Origin: Corylus avellana
Taxonomy: Eukaryota > Streptophyta > Magnoliopsida > Fagales > Betulaceae
Reading direction: 5' to 3'
NCBI RefSeq assembly: GCF_901000735.1
Contig: NC_081547.1
Coordinates: 18,910,838 to 18,974,837 of the forward strand
DNA: 64,000 nt
The notes below the pieces were generated by a model, which ran no database searches, was not told the origin of the DNA, and saw nothing but the letters and a program-made list of their open reading frames with translations. This document shows, one piece after another, positions 34,581 to 46,801 of the stretch. The translations under genes were made by a program, and so were the position numbers. How positions within the stretch are numbered: the first letter of the stretch is position 1; each line of letters starts with the position of its first letter.

Positions 34581-35486
34581 CCGAAGAAGAGCAATTTTGC
34601 TTATGACTTGGGCACCAAAATTTTATAGCCCCAGGTGAACTTTTCAGATGTTGTTTAGATTGCAATCCCCCATACAAGACTATTTAGACATATGTGTGAT
34701 TTTCTTGGTCATTGTGATCAACTCTTCTCACAGAAACAGAATCTTCTTTATCATGTATTATTTTCTGTCATTCTTCTTTAACTCTTTTTTACTGGTGACT
34801 GTAAAACGAGAACGGTGGTAAAATCCCAATAGAGAGGTTTCATACTTTCGTTCACTCTGGTGCTCAGCATCATCAGAGCCGTCCATCTAACGCATCGTTT
34901 GCCTAACAGTTTTGAAAAATACAAAAAGAAAAAAAAAATACCAACAAAAAAAGAAGAAGAAAAATTAGCATTCAATTTTACAAATACTTTCCAAATAAAA
35001 TTCTAAAAGGAGATGAGATTTCGTTCACCAAGTGGGATAGAGTGAGACCCCTAAGCAATTGGAGGTTCTTGCTCATCAATTGGACTTTCTTACCAAAATC
35101 ATTTTTCGCATAAGACAAAGTCTTGTTCCAAATTAGATTAAAGGAAGTTTTTTAATCAATTCTATTAAATTGACATTTATTTTGTAAACCATGTGATTTT
35201 CACATGCATTATTACATGTTGGGATGTTAGTTTAATAGACTAAATTAAAAATATTTCTTCCATCTTAATTTAATTAAAAAAATAAAATAAACTTTGATCT
35301 CCCACATTTCTCGTCAATTTTTTTATTTTTTATTTTTGCAAATTAAATATAAAAAATATTTTTAAAGTCAAACCCCTAAACCCAATTTAAAAGAAAAAGT
35401 CTACCATTTACAGTGTCAAACCCTCGCCACTGTTGTCTTCAAATACTGAACATTCTCAGAGATTCCGATGCTCCAAAGGAACACCC
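34581..35486. other. 3' flank of the MYG1-like gene and AT-rich spacer
   Basis: Non-coding sequence that includes the presumed 3'UTR of the MYG1-like gene (CTTTATCATGTATTATTTTC near 34747) and an A-rich stretch near 34920-34970. The end of the interval (35400-35486) would be the 5' leader of the aldolase pseudogene. Confidence 0.5.
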
Positions 35487-35909
35487 ATGGCTACTCTCAC
35501 TTGTCCCTCCACCTCCACTCTCTCAACCATAGAACAAAGTCCTTCACTTTCAACAACAATCCCTCCAAATTAACAATTTCCCCTTTCAAAACCCAATACC
35601 CCATCACCACCACCACTACATTCAAAACCCTAACCCCTCTCAAATCCCAAAGCCTTGCCACCACACCCCCAGATCTCTCCAATTGCCACCCACGAAACCC
35701 TTAAATCCTGTTTTCACCCCCGAAACCCTCAAATCCTGTCTCCACAATGGCGAGACCCTCTATGGCCTCTTCCTTCTCAGCTTCTCCCCCACATTTGCCA
35801 AGATCGCCGGCTACGACTTCGTCGTCGTAGACATGGAGCATGGCCCTGGTGGCATCTTCAACGCGCTCTCCTGCCTCTGCGCACGCCCGCGATCCTCCGA
35901 CTGCTTGAG

Positions 35910-37268
35910 TAGGACTGGCAATTTTGACACGACCTGCGAACCCGACACAAAAAAACAGGTATTGGGTTTGGCTTTATCCAGTTCGGGTATTAATCGGGTC
36001 TACCCGTTTAAGACCCGGATAATTTCGTGTATGGCGGGTCTACCCGACGGGTCTGGCGGGTCGACTTGCCAGACACGATTATTGTTCGGGTCTGGTGGGT
36101 ACCCGTTAGACCCAATTACTGTTCGGGTCTGGCGGGTACTAACTGGGTCTAACAGGTACCCACCAGACCCGGTTAAAAAAAAATATTTAAAAAAAAAAGG
36201 AAAAGAAAAAAGAAGTAAAAAAATGAGCATATTTGTAGCGTTTCATAATTCATATCTTTGATTACATGGGATGGATCATGGATCTTTCAAGACTTCAAGT
36301 GGAAAACACCGGGCATAATGGCCTATGGAAACCTAATTTGTAATGAATCTATTGATGATGTAGTTTTGAGTTTTGTTTCTTTTTTCTTTATTATTTTGTT
36401 TTTGTTAGCTTTTTTTTATTATCTTTTTCTTTATTGCCATGATGGAAATGTTGACACATTTTACCCCTCTTTCATATTTTGATCATTTTGAAATAGAAAT
36501 TTTAGTTTTGTCCCTACTTAGACTTTATGCTTTATGAGGTATCGATGAGGGCCAAGTGGCTTACTAGTAACCAAGCCAACCCCTCGAGTAGGTCCGACTT
36601 AATAGATTTTGAGGCCTAAGACAAACAAATTTAGGTAGGGCCTTTTTTATATTTAAATATTTAATTAAATGATTTTAATTTAAAAACATTCTTCTTGCTT
36701 TATGCTCTTAATTTTTTTTTTTTCAAATGATTTGCAAAATTCATCTCTGTTATGAGACATTTAATTTCAACAGATTACAGATATTATATTTTGCGTTGAA
36801 ATATACACAATTCTTTTTTAGTGGAATGTAATTTGAGCAAAATTAAATTTCTTTATGCTAAAAATTATTTTAATAAATGAACTTAGTCAATATGCTTGCT
36901 TGTTTTAAGTTTAGGTGAAATTATGAGTTTAGTAATTTCTTTTGGAGTACAATTACGGTCACTTTCCATTTTTTTTTTTTTTTTGGTTTCTTATCCTTTA
37001 TTAAAACCTTTAATATCTTGGAACTCAATTTTTTGCATTAACTGTATTGATGTATTATTATTACAATTTTTTTTTTTTATTTAATTTAGAGTTTAGGGTT
37101 TTAACGGGTCGGGTCGTGTCGGGTTACCCGGCTATTTTCATGTCATAATCGTGTCAAACCCGATTACCCGTTTAGCTAAACGGGTCGTATCTGTGTATAG
37201 ACTAATCGTGTAATGGGTACCCGCGGGTCGTAATCGGGTCGTGTCAAGTACCCATTTTGCCACCCCTA
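35910..37268. mobile_element. Non-autonomous hAT element, copy 1, inside the aldolase pseudogene
   Basis: The ends are TAGGACTGGCAATTTTGACA and the complement of GTGTCAAGTACCCATTTTGC followed by CACCCCTA. The 8-bp duplication is TGCTTGAG (35902-35909) / TGCCTGAG (37269-37276), one mismatch. Subterminal regions are full of ACCCG and CGGGT repeats (CGGGTCTGGCGGGT, ACGGGTCGGGTCGTGTCGGG). The AT-rich middle includes GATTTTGAGGCCTAAGACAA, shared in inverse orientation with 56770-58442. There is no transposase. Element length is 1359 bp. Confidence 0.9.
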
Positions 37269-37674
37269 TGCCTGAGAGCTACCTCACCTGGGCCAAGAAG
37301 GCCTGGATCTCGGCCCACAAGGTATCATGTTCCCCATGATCGAAAGGCCCAAAGGACGCCAAGTGGGACATCTCGGATTGTCGCTTCCCACCCAATGGGA
37401 TCCGCAGCTCAGCCCACACAGTCGTGAGGGCCTCGAGCTACGACATCATGAAGGGTATTTGGGTAATTATGCAGACGAGTTGCTGATCGCTGATCATGTG
37501 CTAGGTGGATGAGGGGGTCAAGAAGGTGAAAGATATCGCGGCCATTGATGGGGTGGACTGCATTCAAATGCGGACGTTGGATCTGGGTGCCAGCATGGGG
37601 TACCTGTGGGACCCGGGGAACAAGAAGGTGAAGGAGATAATGAGGGTTGCAGAGAAGGATGTGTTGGGTGTGGA

Positions 37675-40600
37675 TGTAATGTCCCGGAAATTAATTAACT
37701 GACAATTAATTTCACAATTCGTCTCCCAGTCTTATTCCACTCCGAACAAAACTCAGGGATCTATATTCCTCTAAAATAGAGGATATTAAGCAGCAGAAAG
37801 TATTAAAATTCTATAAACATTAATCATTACAACTAGAGCATCTATCCAAAAACAACAACGAAGCTGAAATCATACAATACACATCATCGTTACAAGGATT
37901 TTACGCTATACCTTAATATGCAAGCATATATTAGGGCAACTAAGTCTACAGCATAACTCAAAAGTACTAGTTACCATGAGTGCTTGCCTAAGCTTGCAAT
38001 AAGTTCTCAAGCATCTCTCAGATCGAATCCTACACAATAACCGGATGCTTCGCGGTAATCATCTTCTACTAAACCATCTATAATAGCATAGTTATACATA
38101 TGGAGAAAAAAGGGAAATAATACAAGGGTAAGTCCAACGCCTTAGTGAGTATAAATGCACATGACGTACCCGTCATTAAATAGTGAACTTAGTTGTTTAT
38201 AAAAAACTGACAGTTTATGATAGTTTATCATGGATGTGATATAGATATAATATATGCTTATAATATAAAGTAACAGTAATAGTTCAACTATATGGTTTAC
38301 CCGAGATATTACTCATTCTCAGCAAGGTTGGCGCTGTCCCAATGGACTTATAATACAACACCATTACCCCGGATGTTGTAAGCTACCATACATAAGATTA
38401 GTGGCATGACCGAGTCTGACCTTGGGTGGCCCACACCACTAATGATGTCCGTCCTATAGTAACCATCCATAGGAAATGGTTGCACCTTGGTCACAAAACC
38501 ATTGAATCCAACGCCCACACACAAATACATTTGACCATAAATTTAACCTATATAGTAAGCCCATGACCATTATACCGCACGTACCGGTGTACCATGTAAT
38601 AGCGTTCTCGCTTCCTAATTCTGTCACTAGCGAGTCCCTCTTAGCATACCACCATCACCTTGCTTCTCCAGAGAACTTATAGGCTATGTACTTAACCCTT
38701 TGCTTCTCAATGCAATCCATAACTCGTAGTAGTTCCTCCAAGTTCATAAGCCAATCCCTCGCTTCTCCAGAGTTCAGGTTCCCCTTAAATATAGGGAAAT
38801 GATGCTCATAAAACTCCTTGAAAGAGCAACCCTTGATTCCACTTGGAGTCCCTTCTCCTCGTATGTTGACCAAAGCCTCCACTAGAAGACTTGCCATAGT
38901 TTTCAATGCTTGAGTGGCGTCCAGAATGTTCCTCGTCTTTCCATCGGGTTGGGATGGCCTCTTACCATCGTTGCTCCCAATAACATCTTGTAGTGACATC
39001 TCTGCATTCACAACGATCATCAGCCCCTACTTTGAAGCACTACGTCGCGTCTCGCTCAAAACATCATACTTAATCGCAAACCTATCCTAACTAAGGGCCT
39101 AAGCTACTACCACCTTAACCAAAGTCCTAATGTAGATCCAAGCTTAAGACCTTAAGTAACTATCTTAGTGCAGATCAACATAATCTCCAAAGTTGCATCA
39201 TCAAAGCGGTCCTAGTCCTGACTTCAATACCATATCGAATTCCTAAGATCCTCAAATCCAACATCCTTAAGATCATCAAGATTCAAAACTCTGTCCTTTG
39301 TATACATTAAATGAATCCTATGCTCTAGCAGATCATCTCCTAACACCTAATAGATCAGTTCCTATAGTCTGCAGAGCCAAAAGCTCTGATAAATCTAGAC
39401 CTAAAACTTAATAGATCAATTCCTATGGTTCGAAGAGCAACTGCTCTGATACCAACTGTAACGCCCAGAAAATTAATTAACTAGTAACTAATTTCACGGT
39501 TTGTCTCCCAACCTTATTACACTCCGAACAAGACTCAGGGACCTCTACTCGTTGAAAACAGAGGATATTAAGCAGGGAAAAGTATTAAAATTTTATAAAC
39601 ATTAATCATTACAACTAGTGCATCTATCCAAGAACATCAAGGTAGCTGAAATCATACCATACACATCATCGTTACAAGGGTTCTATGCTATACCTTAATA
39701 TGCAAGCATACATCAAGGCAACTAAGTCTACAACATAACTCAAAAGTACTAGTTACCATGAGTGCCTGCCTAAGCTTCCAAAAAGTCCTCAAGCATCTCC
39801 CGAATCGAATCCTCCACAATATTTGGATGCTTCGCGGTAATCATCTTCTACTAAACTAACTATAATAGCATAGTTATACATATGGAGAAAAAAAGGATAT
39901 AATACAAGGGTAAGTCCGACGACTTTGTGAATATAAATGCACATGACGTACCCGTCATTAAATAGTGAACTCAGTTGTTTATAAAGCACATGCAACATTT
40001 ATGATAGTTTATCATGTATGTGATATAGATATAATATATGCTTATAATATAGAGTAACAGTAATAGTTCAATCGTATGGTCCACCCGAAATATTACCCCT
40101 TCTCAACAGGGTTGACGCTGTCCCGAGGGACTTGTAATACAATACTGGTGCCCCGGATATTGTAAGCTACCATACATAACAGTAGTGGCACGACCGAGTC
40201 TAACCTCGGGTGGCCCGCACTACTAATGATGTCCATCTTATAGTGACCATCCATAGGGAATGGCTCCGTCTTTGCCACGAAACCATTGGATTCAAAGCCC
40301 ACACATACATTTGATCATAAAGTTAACTTGTATAGTAAGCCCATGGCCATTATACGGCACGTACTGGTGTACCATGTCATACAATGCAATTAGTTTCATC
40401 AGTCTGTTACATGCATATTTTTACAAGTCTCATTGTTATCTTATTAATCAACACACGTTTTCAAAAAAGAGAGTTCATAGTAGTTCCAAAATGTATTTCA
40501 TGTGAGTTGCGAAATATGCATGTTTGATTTATATAAAATAGATGTGCAATGCGGGAAAAGTAACAACAAGCATCTATGTGAGTTTGTACTCAGCCGAGTC

Positions 40601-42010
40601 GTAAGGCTCCTCCATAAAATTTTTTTAAGGCTCCATAACCTCGATACTAAGAAAAGACTTATCATCAATTTTAATCCAACTAAAACAAACATAGAACATC
40701 AAAACAGAGGCTATCGGATGACTGGCCAAAGCGGCATTCCCTGGAACGCTTCTGATGGTACGTTTGGGCCCGTGGCCGTACGTCCACCCAGATGGCTTGT
40801 ACGTCCGGTCTCGTGGCTGTACGTCTGCTAAGAGAGTTTTAGGTAGAACCTTATTTGGTTCAACCGTCCTCCTATCCTCCCAAATTGGTTCTAAAGCTAC
40901 TAAAAGAATTTCTAAGACCTCATATCTCAAAATAAAGTCTTCATGCAATACAAAACACGTTAAATCAAGATAAACTACTAAAATTCCCTTGAGGCTCCAC
41001 AACCTCGAATACTAAGAAAATTCCCTTGAGGCTCCATAACCTCGAATACTAAAAAAGGACCTATTATTAGTTCTAATCCACCTAAAACGAACATAGAACA
41101 TCAAAATAGAGGCTATTGGACGACTGGCCAAAGCGGCGTTCCCTGGAATGCTTCTGACCGTATGTCCAAGCCCGTGGCCATACATTCGCCTAGAAGGCTC
41201 GTATGTCCAGTCTTGTGGCCGTATGTCCGCTCAGAGAGTTTTAGGTAGAACCTCATTTGGTTCAACTGTCCTCCTATCTTCCAAACTGGTTCTAAAGCTA
41301 CTAAAAGGGTTTCTAAGACCTCTTATTTGAAAATAATGTCTCCATGCAATACAAAACACGCTAAATCAAGATAAACTACTAAACCGCCAAGATTAAAGCA
41401 TAACCTAGCTAGAAACTCAAAACCAATAACTAAGCTAGCAACATAACAATTAAGAAACGAGTTAGACTTAAGGATGTTACCTCTTTGAAGCGAAACTTCA
41501 AGAATCACCTCTCCTTCTCCACGAAACACACAAAACTCACAAGAGAATTTTCGCAGAGCCTAAGGCATAAATGAGTGTGTGAGAGCAATGGGGGTTAGGG
41601 GGTATTTATAGCAAAGGGCGCTACCAACTTCTTTGAAAGTAGCAGACATCCGGGTACTATTAGGGCGTACGTCCAGGTATTACTCAAGGGGTATTCCAAA
41701 AGTAACGTACATTCGTGTGGTCCCCACCGTACGTCCGTGTACTGTTGGCTGAGTACGTCGTACTATTGTCAGTGTACGTCTAGTGGTCCCCATGCATACG
41801 TCCGTGTGCTATTGGCAGAGTACGGCGTACTATTGTCAGCATACATCCGGTGGTCCTCATGTGTGTGTCCTCTACTAAAGACAAGAGCATACGTCCGGTC
41901 CGAAAGTCCAAATCTCCAAAATGTCCCTCTAGCAGTTCCTAGTGACCTAAAACCCGAATTAACCTTCTAACTAAGCTAGCTAAGCTTTGCTAATTATTTG
42001 GGTCACTACA
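37675..42010 (-). mobile_element. Internally deleted Ty3/gypsy element with long LTRs
   Basis: Perfect target duplication GTGGA (37670-37674 and 42011-42015) brackets a minus-oriented element. The 5' LTR is 39457-42010 (2554 bp, TGTAACGCCC...GTCACTACA). PBS GCTCTGATACCA (complement of TGGTATCAGAGC) is at 39443-39454. A 3' LTR starting at 37675 is present only to about 38600, where it joins directly to gag-coding sequence. Protease, RT and integrase are gone, together with about 1.6 kb of the 3' LTR. The 5' LTR has an internal tandem duplication of about 401 bp (40634 and 41035). An ACGT-motif cluster occupies about 41640-41910. Confidence 0.9.
38602..39020 (-). pseudogene. Ty3/gypsy gag N-terminal remnant
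   Basis: From the ATG at 39020 the minus strand reads about 120 codons. The stretch contains FKEFYEHHFPIFKGNLNSGE and ARDWLMNLEELLRVMDCIEK, the F-x-G-x-x-x-x-x-x-A-x-x-W-L pattern of plant gypsy gag. An in-frame TGA interrupts the R-W-W segment near 38655. The frame then continues (YAKRDSLVTELG) to the deletion junction with the 3' LTR at about 38600. Confidence 0.85.
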
Positions 42011-42306
42011 GTGGAGCCTAAAGCTGGTGGGGCCTACTTGGCCGGCTTCGCTATGCCGTTCGATGGGCCTGATGATTTTTGGAGGCACGAGTATCACATG
42101 GTGTTTGGGGCCGTTGATGTGGGGCTATTTAGGAGCGCAGCCGTTGAGGATGTGAAGAGGTTTAAGATGGGTTTAATGGAGGGCTCTGATGATGCCAAGG
42201 ATGGTAAGGATGCTGATGAGAAGTAATGGAGCGAATGAGTAAAAGGAATGTAGAAAGGAAAAATTGGAATGATTTTTGTTTTATTTTGTTTGCAATTATA
42301 GTTGTC

Positions 42307-43497
42307 TTTTTTTGTTTTGGAAGGGAAAACATTCCATACTCATTCATTGACGAAAAGATCGCGAGCTAAAGCTCTCACAAACAGAGCATAAAGCTCTGAA
42401 GCAAATCATAGCCGAAGCTAAGGGTACAGTGACATCAGCATCCGCTAACCCATGACTATAATTCAGATATAATAACAAATATGCACCAGACCGACTCAAT
42501 CCAATGCATAGGTAGCTCTTATTCATCGGCCTTGAAAACAGAGAACCCCCAGGCCGAAGCTCATCCTCCTCGACCCGAAAGCCAGTATATCATTCACATC
42601 CACAACCCAAGGGTCTGGACCAAAAGTAAATACCCCGCAGAGAAACAAGCAAGAGGGAGGATAGAGCCTTATTACAAGAAACAAAAATAGATACAAGGAA
42701 AAATTGGACCAAAAAAACAACAAATAGGAAGCCAAAAAATACAAGGAAAAAACAATAGGAAATAGCACACTAGGCGAATGACAGCAGCCAAAAGAAAAAC
42801 CAATCGCGTGCTTACCGGAAACCGAAATGGAAGGTGGCATTGGAAGCTCATCGCAGTGGGGGATGCGAGAAAAGACCCAACAGTGGACGGTGGACGGCGA
42901 AGTTGGCGCGGAGGAGATCGGCGGCGCACTCAAATAACAAGGGGTATAGTTTGAGTGAATCTCCCATGAGTGGCACCCACAAAGTGTGCCAAAACAAGCA
43001 AATACTTAACAACAAAATACCAAACACAGTAAGAAACAAACACAACAATAACAGAACAACAAGAAATAGAAAGATAACAAGTAAATAAAAAACGCAAAAA
43101 CAAAAATCTCCAAAGCAGAAACCATGTTGGAGAGGAAGGCTGCTAGGGGAAAATGGGTCGGAACGCGAGAACACAGCCGCGGCATGTGGCGTTGGACTCA
43201 GATGAAGGCGGAGAACCTGGTGGTGGGGCACATGACGACATGGATCTGGCAAATGACAGTAGATCAGGCTTTGACCAGGCTGATCCAGGAGTCTGAAAAA
43301 TAAAAAAAACGGGGCAAGGGGGGAAAGAGGCGGAGAAGAAGGGGAAGGAAAACAAAACACTGCCCAAGGAGCTAAGGGGCTTCAGGTAAATAGACTAGCT
43401 CACGAAAAGAAGAGAGCAAGGGGAGGGGGTAGGCAACAACAGATGAGGGGAGGAGAAGGAGATGGAACCCTATCAGAGAGAGGTACGGGCCATGCCT
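42307..43497 (-). mobile_element. Poly(A) non-LTR retroposon without reverse transcriptase, copy 2
   Basis: On the minus strand this copy matches the element at 1489-2650. It shares a pyrimidine-rich 5' part, peptide CDELPMPPSISVSGKHAIGF (about 42800-42860), FGPDPWVVDVNDILAFGSRR (about 42560-42630), a tail with CATGGGTTAGCGGATG, and CAATGAATGAGTATGG before a short A-rich end (T tract 42307-42313). Flanks GACAATAATTA and GACAACTATAATT may be a diverged target duplication. The element ends 80 bp downstream of the aldolase pseudogene stop. No RT or endonuclease is visible. Confidence 0.7.
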
Positions 43498-43644
43498 TAA
43501 TTATTGTCAAGTTGAGGATTAGTCGTCTTGTTTCTGTCTCCTTTATTAGCTTATTATTGAAATAGAAAATTGCAAAATGTCATGCCATCTTTTCAACAAT
43601 ACCTTTGCAAACTGATGCAGGGGTACTACGACTATTAAAAGTAA

Positions 43645-44128
43645 GGGGAAATTTCACTTTGAACCCCTGAACTACCACCACTTTTGACATGCCCTCCTCA
43701 AACTTAAAAATCTCTCACTTTGGACCCCTGAACTTTCAATTACTATCACTTTGGACCCCTCTGTTAGATTTAAACGTTAAAAGTTAGACAATGATGTTTA
43801 TACCCCTAACTTTTTTATAAAATTTGAAATTTATCCAACTATGTCAAATTAAAAATTAAAAAAAAAAAAAAAATCACAAGGTGACCCACGGTTGGGCCAC
43901 CTCGTAACCTTTTTATTTATTTTTTTCATTTTTTTCAATTTTTTCTTTTTTAATAAAAAGAAAATTGAAGGGTAATTTTGTCTTTTTAAAAGTTTTAACA
44001 GCAAAAATTGATGGAGGGGTCTAAAGTGATAGAAATTGAAAGTTCAATGATCCAAAGTGAGAAGTTTTGAAGTTTGAGGGGCATGTCAAAAGTGGTAGTA
44101 GTTTAGGGGCCCAAAGTGAAGTTTCTCC
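43645..44128. mobile_element. 484-bp Mutator-like MITE with perfect 9-bp duplication
   Basis: The ends are GGGGAAATTTCACTTTGAAC and the complement of CAAAGTGAAGTTTCTCC, with inverted arms of about 100 bp (CACTTTTGACATGCCCCTC shared). TAAAAGTAA flanks both sides (43636-43644 and 44129-44137). The centre has GTGACCCACGGTTGGGCCAC and A/T runs. There is no coding capacity. Confidence 0.92.
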
Positions 44129-44196
44129 TAAAAGTAATCTTCTTAATGGCGCGGTAATTGTAAGGATGTGACCACCGTCAATGGTAGGTACCAGGG

Positions 44197-44450
44197 TTGA
44201 TCATACCACCCTTCGGGCCTCTCGAAGCCTACCTTAAGGAGTTGTGGGAGTGATGTGATCACCCTTACTCCTTAGAGCTTTTGGTTGTGATGGTTGGCTT
44301 GATCATGCCACCCTTCGAGCCCCTCGAAGCCTACCCTAAGGAGTTGTGGGAGTGATGTGATCACGCCACCCTTCGTGCCTTGTGGGAGTGATGTGATCTC
44401 CCTTACATCACCCTTACTCCTTAGAGCTTTTGGTTGTGATGGTTGGCTAC
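44197..44450 (+). repeat. Imperfect 102-bp tandem repeat
   Basis: TTGATCATRCCACCCTTCGR recurs at 44197 and 44299 (period 102). GGAGTTGTGGGAGTGATGTG and CTCCTTAGAGCTTTTGGTTG recur with it, and a third truncated copy starts near 44357. No coding signal is apparent. Confidence 0.8.
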
Positions 44451-46381
44451 CCAAGGAGATATGAATGATCATTCTATTTATATTCATAGTAACTTATTCA
44501 TGTTTTTAGAGAATCGCCATTCTAATATATCAAATGCAACCTTCAAGATTATATGATTTTTATCTCACTTTATTTGTAACAAATTTATGCAACCAAACCA
44601 TGGGAGGAGACCGGCTCAATTGTTATAAATACAACAGTGGGTCTTATTGGTAAGAGACCTATGGCCATGGGTCTCTATGGAAAAAAATGACGTAGAAGGA
44701 TGTGGCATGGTTGGCATTGTTAGTGTGAGTGTTTAAGTGAACTGTTGTAATGTCAATTGAATGGCTCGCATTATAAAGAGACTTGCAGTAAAAATTGTGA
44801 TATCTTATCTATATATAGTATGGGAGTTTTTGATAGGAACCTCTAAATTTTGACGAGTGGCATCCTATTTTGCTATCAAATGTAAAACATGTGTTTAACC
44901 ACGGTGGTACAATAACCGTTTTCTTTTTCAGTTATTTATACCCATTACTGTAAAAATCAGATAACCGTTTTTTCAGTTTTTTTTTACCCACAAAGTGTAA
45001 ACATCTCATTCTACAACAAACGGTTCCAATTTTCTTATGATTTTCAAACAAATACAAGTCATATTGGAGAAAGTGTTTGATGAGGAAACTTTGGTGAAAT
45101 TGGGGAAAAGGGATATCTACCTACGCCAGACTTTGCGGACCTAATCCCTTTGAAGGTGTCCTTTCTTTCTCTCTTTCTGTTTAGCTATTAAGATTTATTT
45201 TCATTTTAGTGATTTGTTAGGAATTTTTGTTTTGTGATGGAACTTTGGTCGGATAAAAGTACGGGCGGTGTGATAATATAAATTTAAATAATAAAAAAAT
45301 ATATATAGCAAACGCCAAACAGTTAAAGTTTACTATATATATCATTGCAAAATCAGGATTGAGTGTGTTCACTGTGACTTAAAAAAAAAAAAAAAAAAAA
45401 ATTACAAATCTCTAGTTAATGTTAGTAAATATTGAATAAGAGTTTTTTTTTTTTTTTTAATAATTTAAATTTCCTCTGACTCTTTCATTTGTGGGAAAAT
45501 TCAAATCACGAGGTTTGGAGTTTTCATCAAAATGGATTATTTTTAAGATAATGACAGTGCTTGAGATTTGAACACAGTGCCTTCAAAGGTAGATGTAAAT
45601 ATTATTTTTAACCCTTAAAAAAAACACCTCATTTACCAAAAATATTTATACGAACTATTTCAAGACAATGCCACTATAGTCCTTATTAATCATAGGTAAT
45701 TACTTAGATAATGCTTTTTACTTTTGGGATTACAACATTATATATACTAGCACATAACCCGCTCTATGTGTGAGATTCTTCATTATAATTTAATTTTAAA
45801 ATTTAAATGCATTCCCATCTAATTCTTCATTATATTTCAATGAAAATTAAAATATATATAATTCTAAACTTTCTAAAAAAAAACAAAGCAAACTAAACAA
45901 AATATTTTTTTATGAATACAAAATAAAACAAAATCTTTCACTAAACCTTTAAAGCAATCAAATTAATCCTCACATAAGGTGCATTGCTTAATATTTTTTT
46001 GGTGTTTCAAAAGTATTTATGATTGATTTATGCTTATTAATCAAATAAATGTGTGCCTTTTTTTTTTTTGCTTTCAAAAGCATAAAAACACTTTAAAAAA
46101 TGGTCGAACATCGACTAAATCACATAAACAAAACAAAAAAATCCCGTAAAACATACGAGCCTGTATTTTAGTTTCATTCATATACATTAAAATATGTTTA
46201 AATCTTTATTCATATAAGCATATATGATTTTTTTTTTTTTTTATATAAATAAAGCAAGAAGAATAGATAAATTATAATATAGAAAATTAGTATGAATATT
46301 TAATATTTTTAGTGTGATATCTATTGAAAAAAAACATATAAACACTTTGGTTATCCCTTTCCAATATGGTTATTAAAAAAT
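44451..46381. other. AT-rich intergenic DNA, nothing recognised
   Basis: Long A/T runs (for example 45381-45400 and 45445-45458). The short frame around 45060-45140 is not supported by homology that I recognise. Confidence 0.5.
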
Positions 46382-46798
46382 GGGAAATGTTAGAATGTAA
46401 TATATTTCCCATAATTTGCCCATATGAATCATATGTGGCAATGAGCACATGGACCATTTGGATTAGTTTCTTATTTATTTTAAAAAAAATTTAAAATCAA
46501 AATCACAATAGAAAAAAAATTAATAAAAAAATTTAAAAAATACAAGGAGTAGCAGCCACCCCACTTTTAGCATAGGGGTGGCCGGCCCACCCCCAAGGGC
46601 CTAGGGGGTGGCCAAAGCCACCTCAATGCTAAAAGTGGCTGTCGTATTTTTTAAATTTTTTTATTAGTTCTTTTTTTTTTTGATTTTAAATTTTTTTTAA
46701 AATGAATAATAAACAAATCTAAATGGGCCATGTGCTCATTGCCCCATAGGATTCATATGGACAAATTGTGATAAATATATTGCACTCTAGCATTTCCC
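46382..46798. mobile_element. 417-bp inverted-repeat MITE with GGGGTGGCC centre
   Basis: The ends are GGGAAATGTTAGAATGTAAT and the complement of ATTGCACTCTAGCATTTCCC. The arms continue through a CCATATGAATCATATG-like block and GAGCACATGG for more than 150 bp. The centre is CCACTTTTAGCATAGGGGTG with a nearby GGGGGTGGCC and its complement. It abuts duplication copy B. No clear target duplication was found. Confidence 0.85.
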
Positions 46799-46801
46799 TA
46801 T

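Larger units (their letters stand above)
35487..42226 (+). pseudogene. HpcH/HpaI-type aldolase (plastid homologue), split by two mobile elements and frameshifts
   Basis: The gene starts ATGGCTACTCTCACTTGTCC at 35487 with a Ser/Thr-rich plastid-transit-like leader. The next coding blocks are in shifting frames. One is ETLKSCLHNGETLYGLFLLS, then YDFVVVDMEHGPGG (35720-35875). Then comes TPAILRL. After the first insertion the frame reads PESYLTWAKKA, GLDLGPQGIMFPMIE, AHTVVRASSYDIMKGYLGNY and VDCIQMRTLDLGASMGYLWD (37269-37674). After the second insertion it reads VEPKAGGAYLAGFAMPFDGP and VGLFRSAAVEDVKRFKMGL, to a stop at 42226. The VVDMEHGP and DLGPQGIMFPMIE blocks are hallmarks of class II HpcH/HpaI aldolases. 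At least four frame changes plus a hAT element (35910-37268) and a gypsy remnant (37675-42010) make it non-functional. It seems to have been intronless. Confidence 0.88.

Noticed and set aside
43498..43508. Target-site duplication for retroposon copy 2 (TAATTATTGTC against AATTATAGTTGTC).
   Set aside because: It needs a 2-base gap, so I describe it only as possible.
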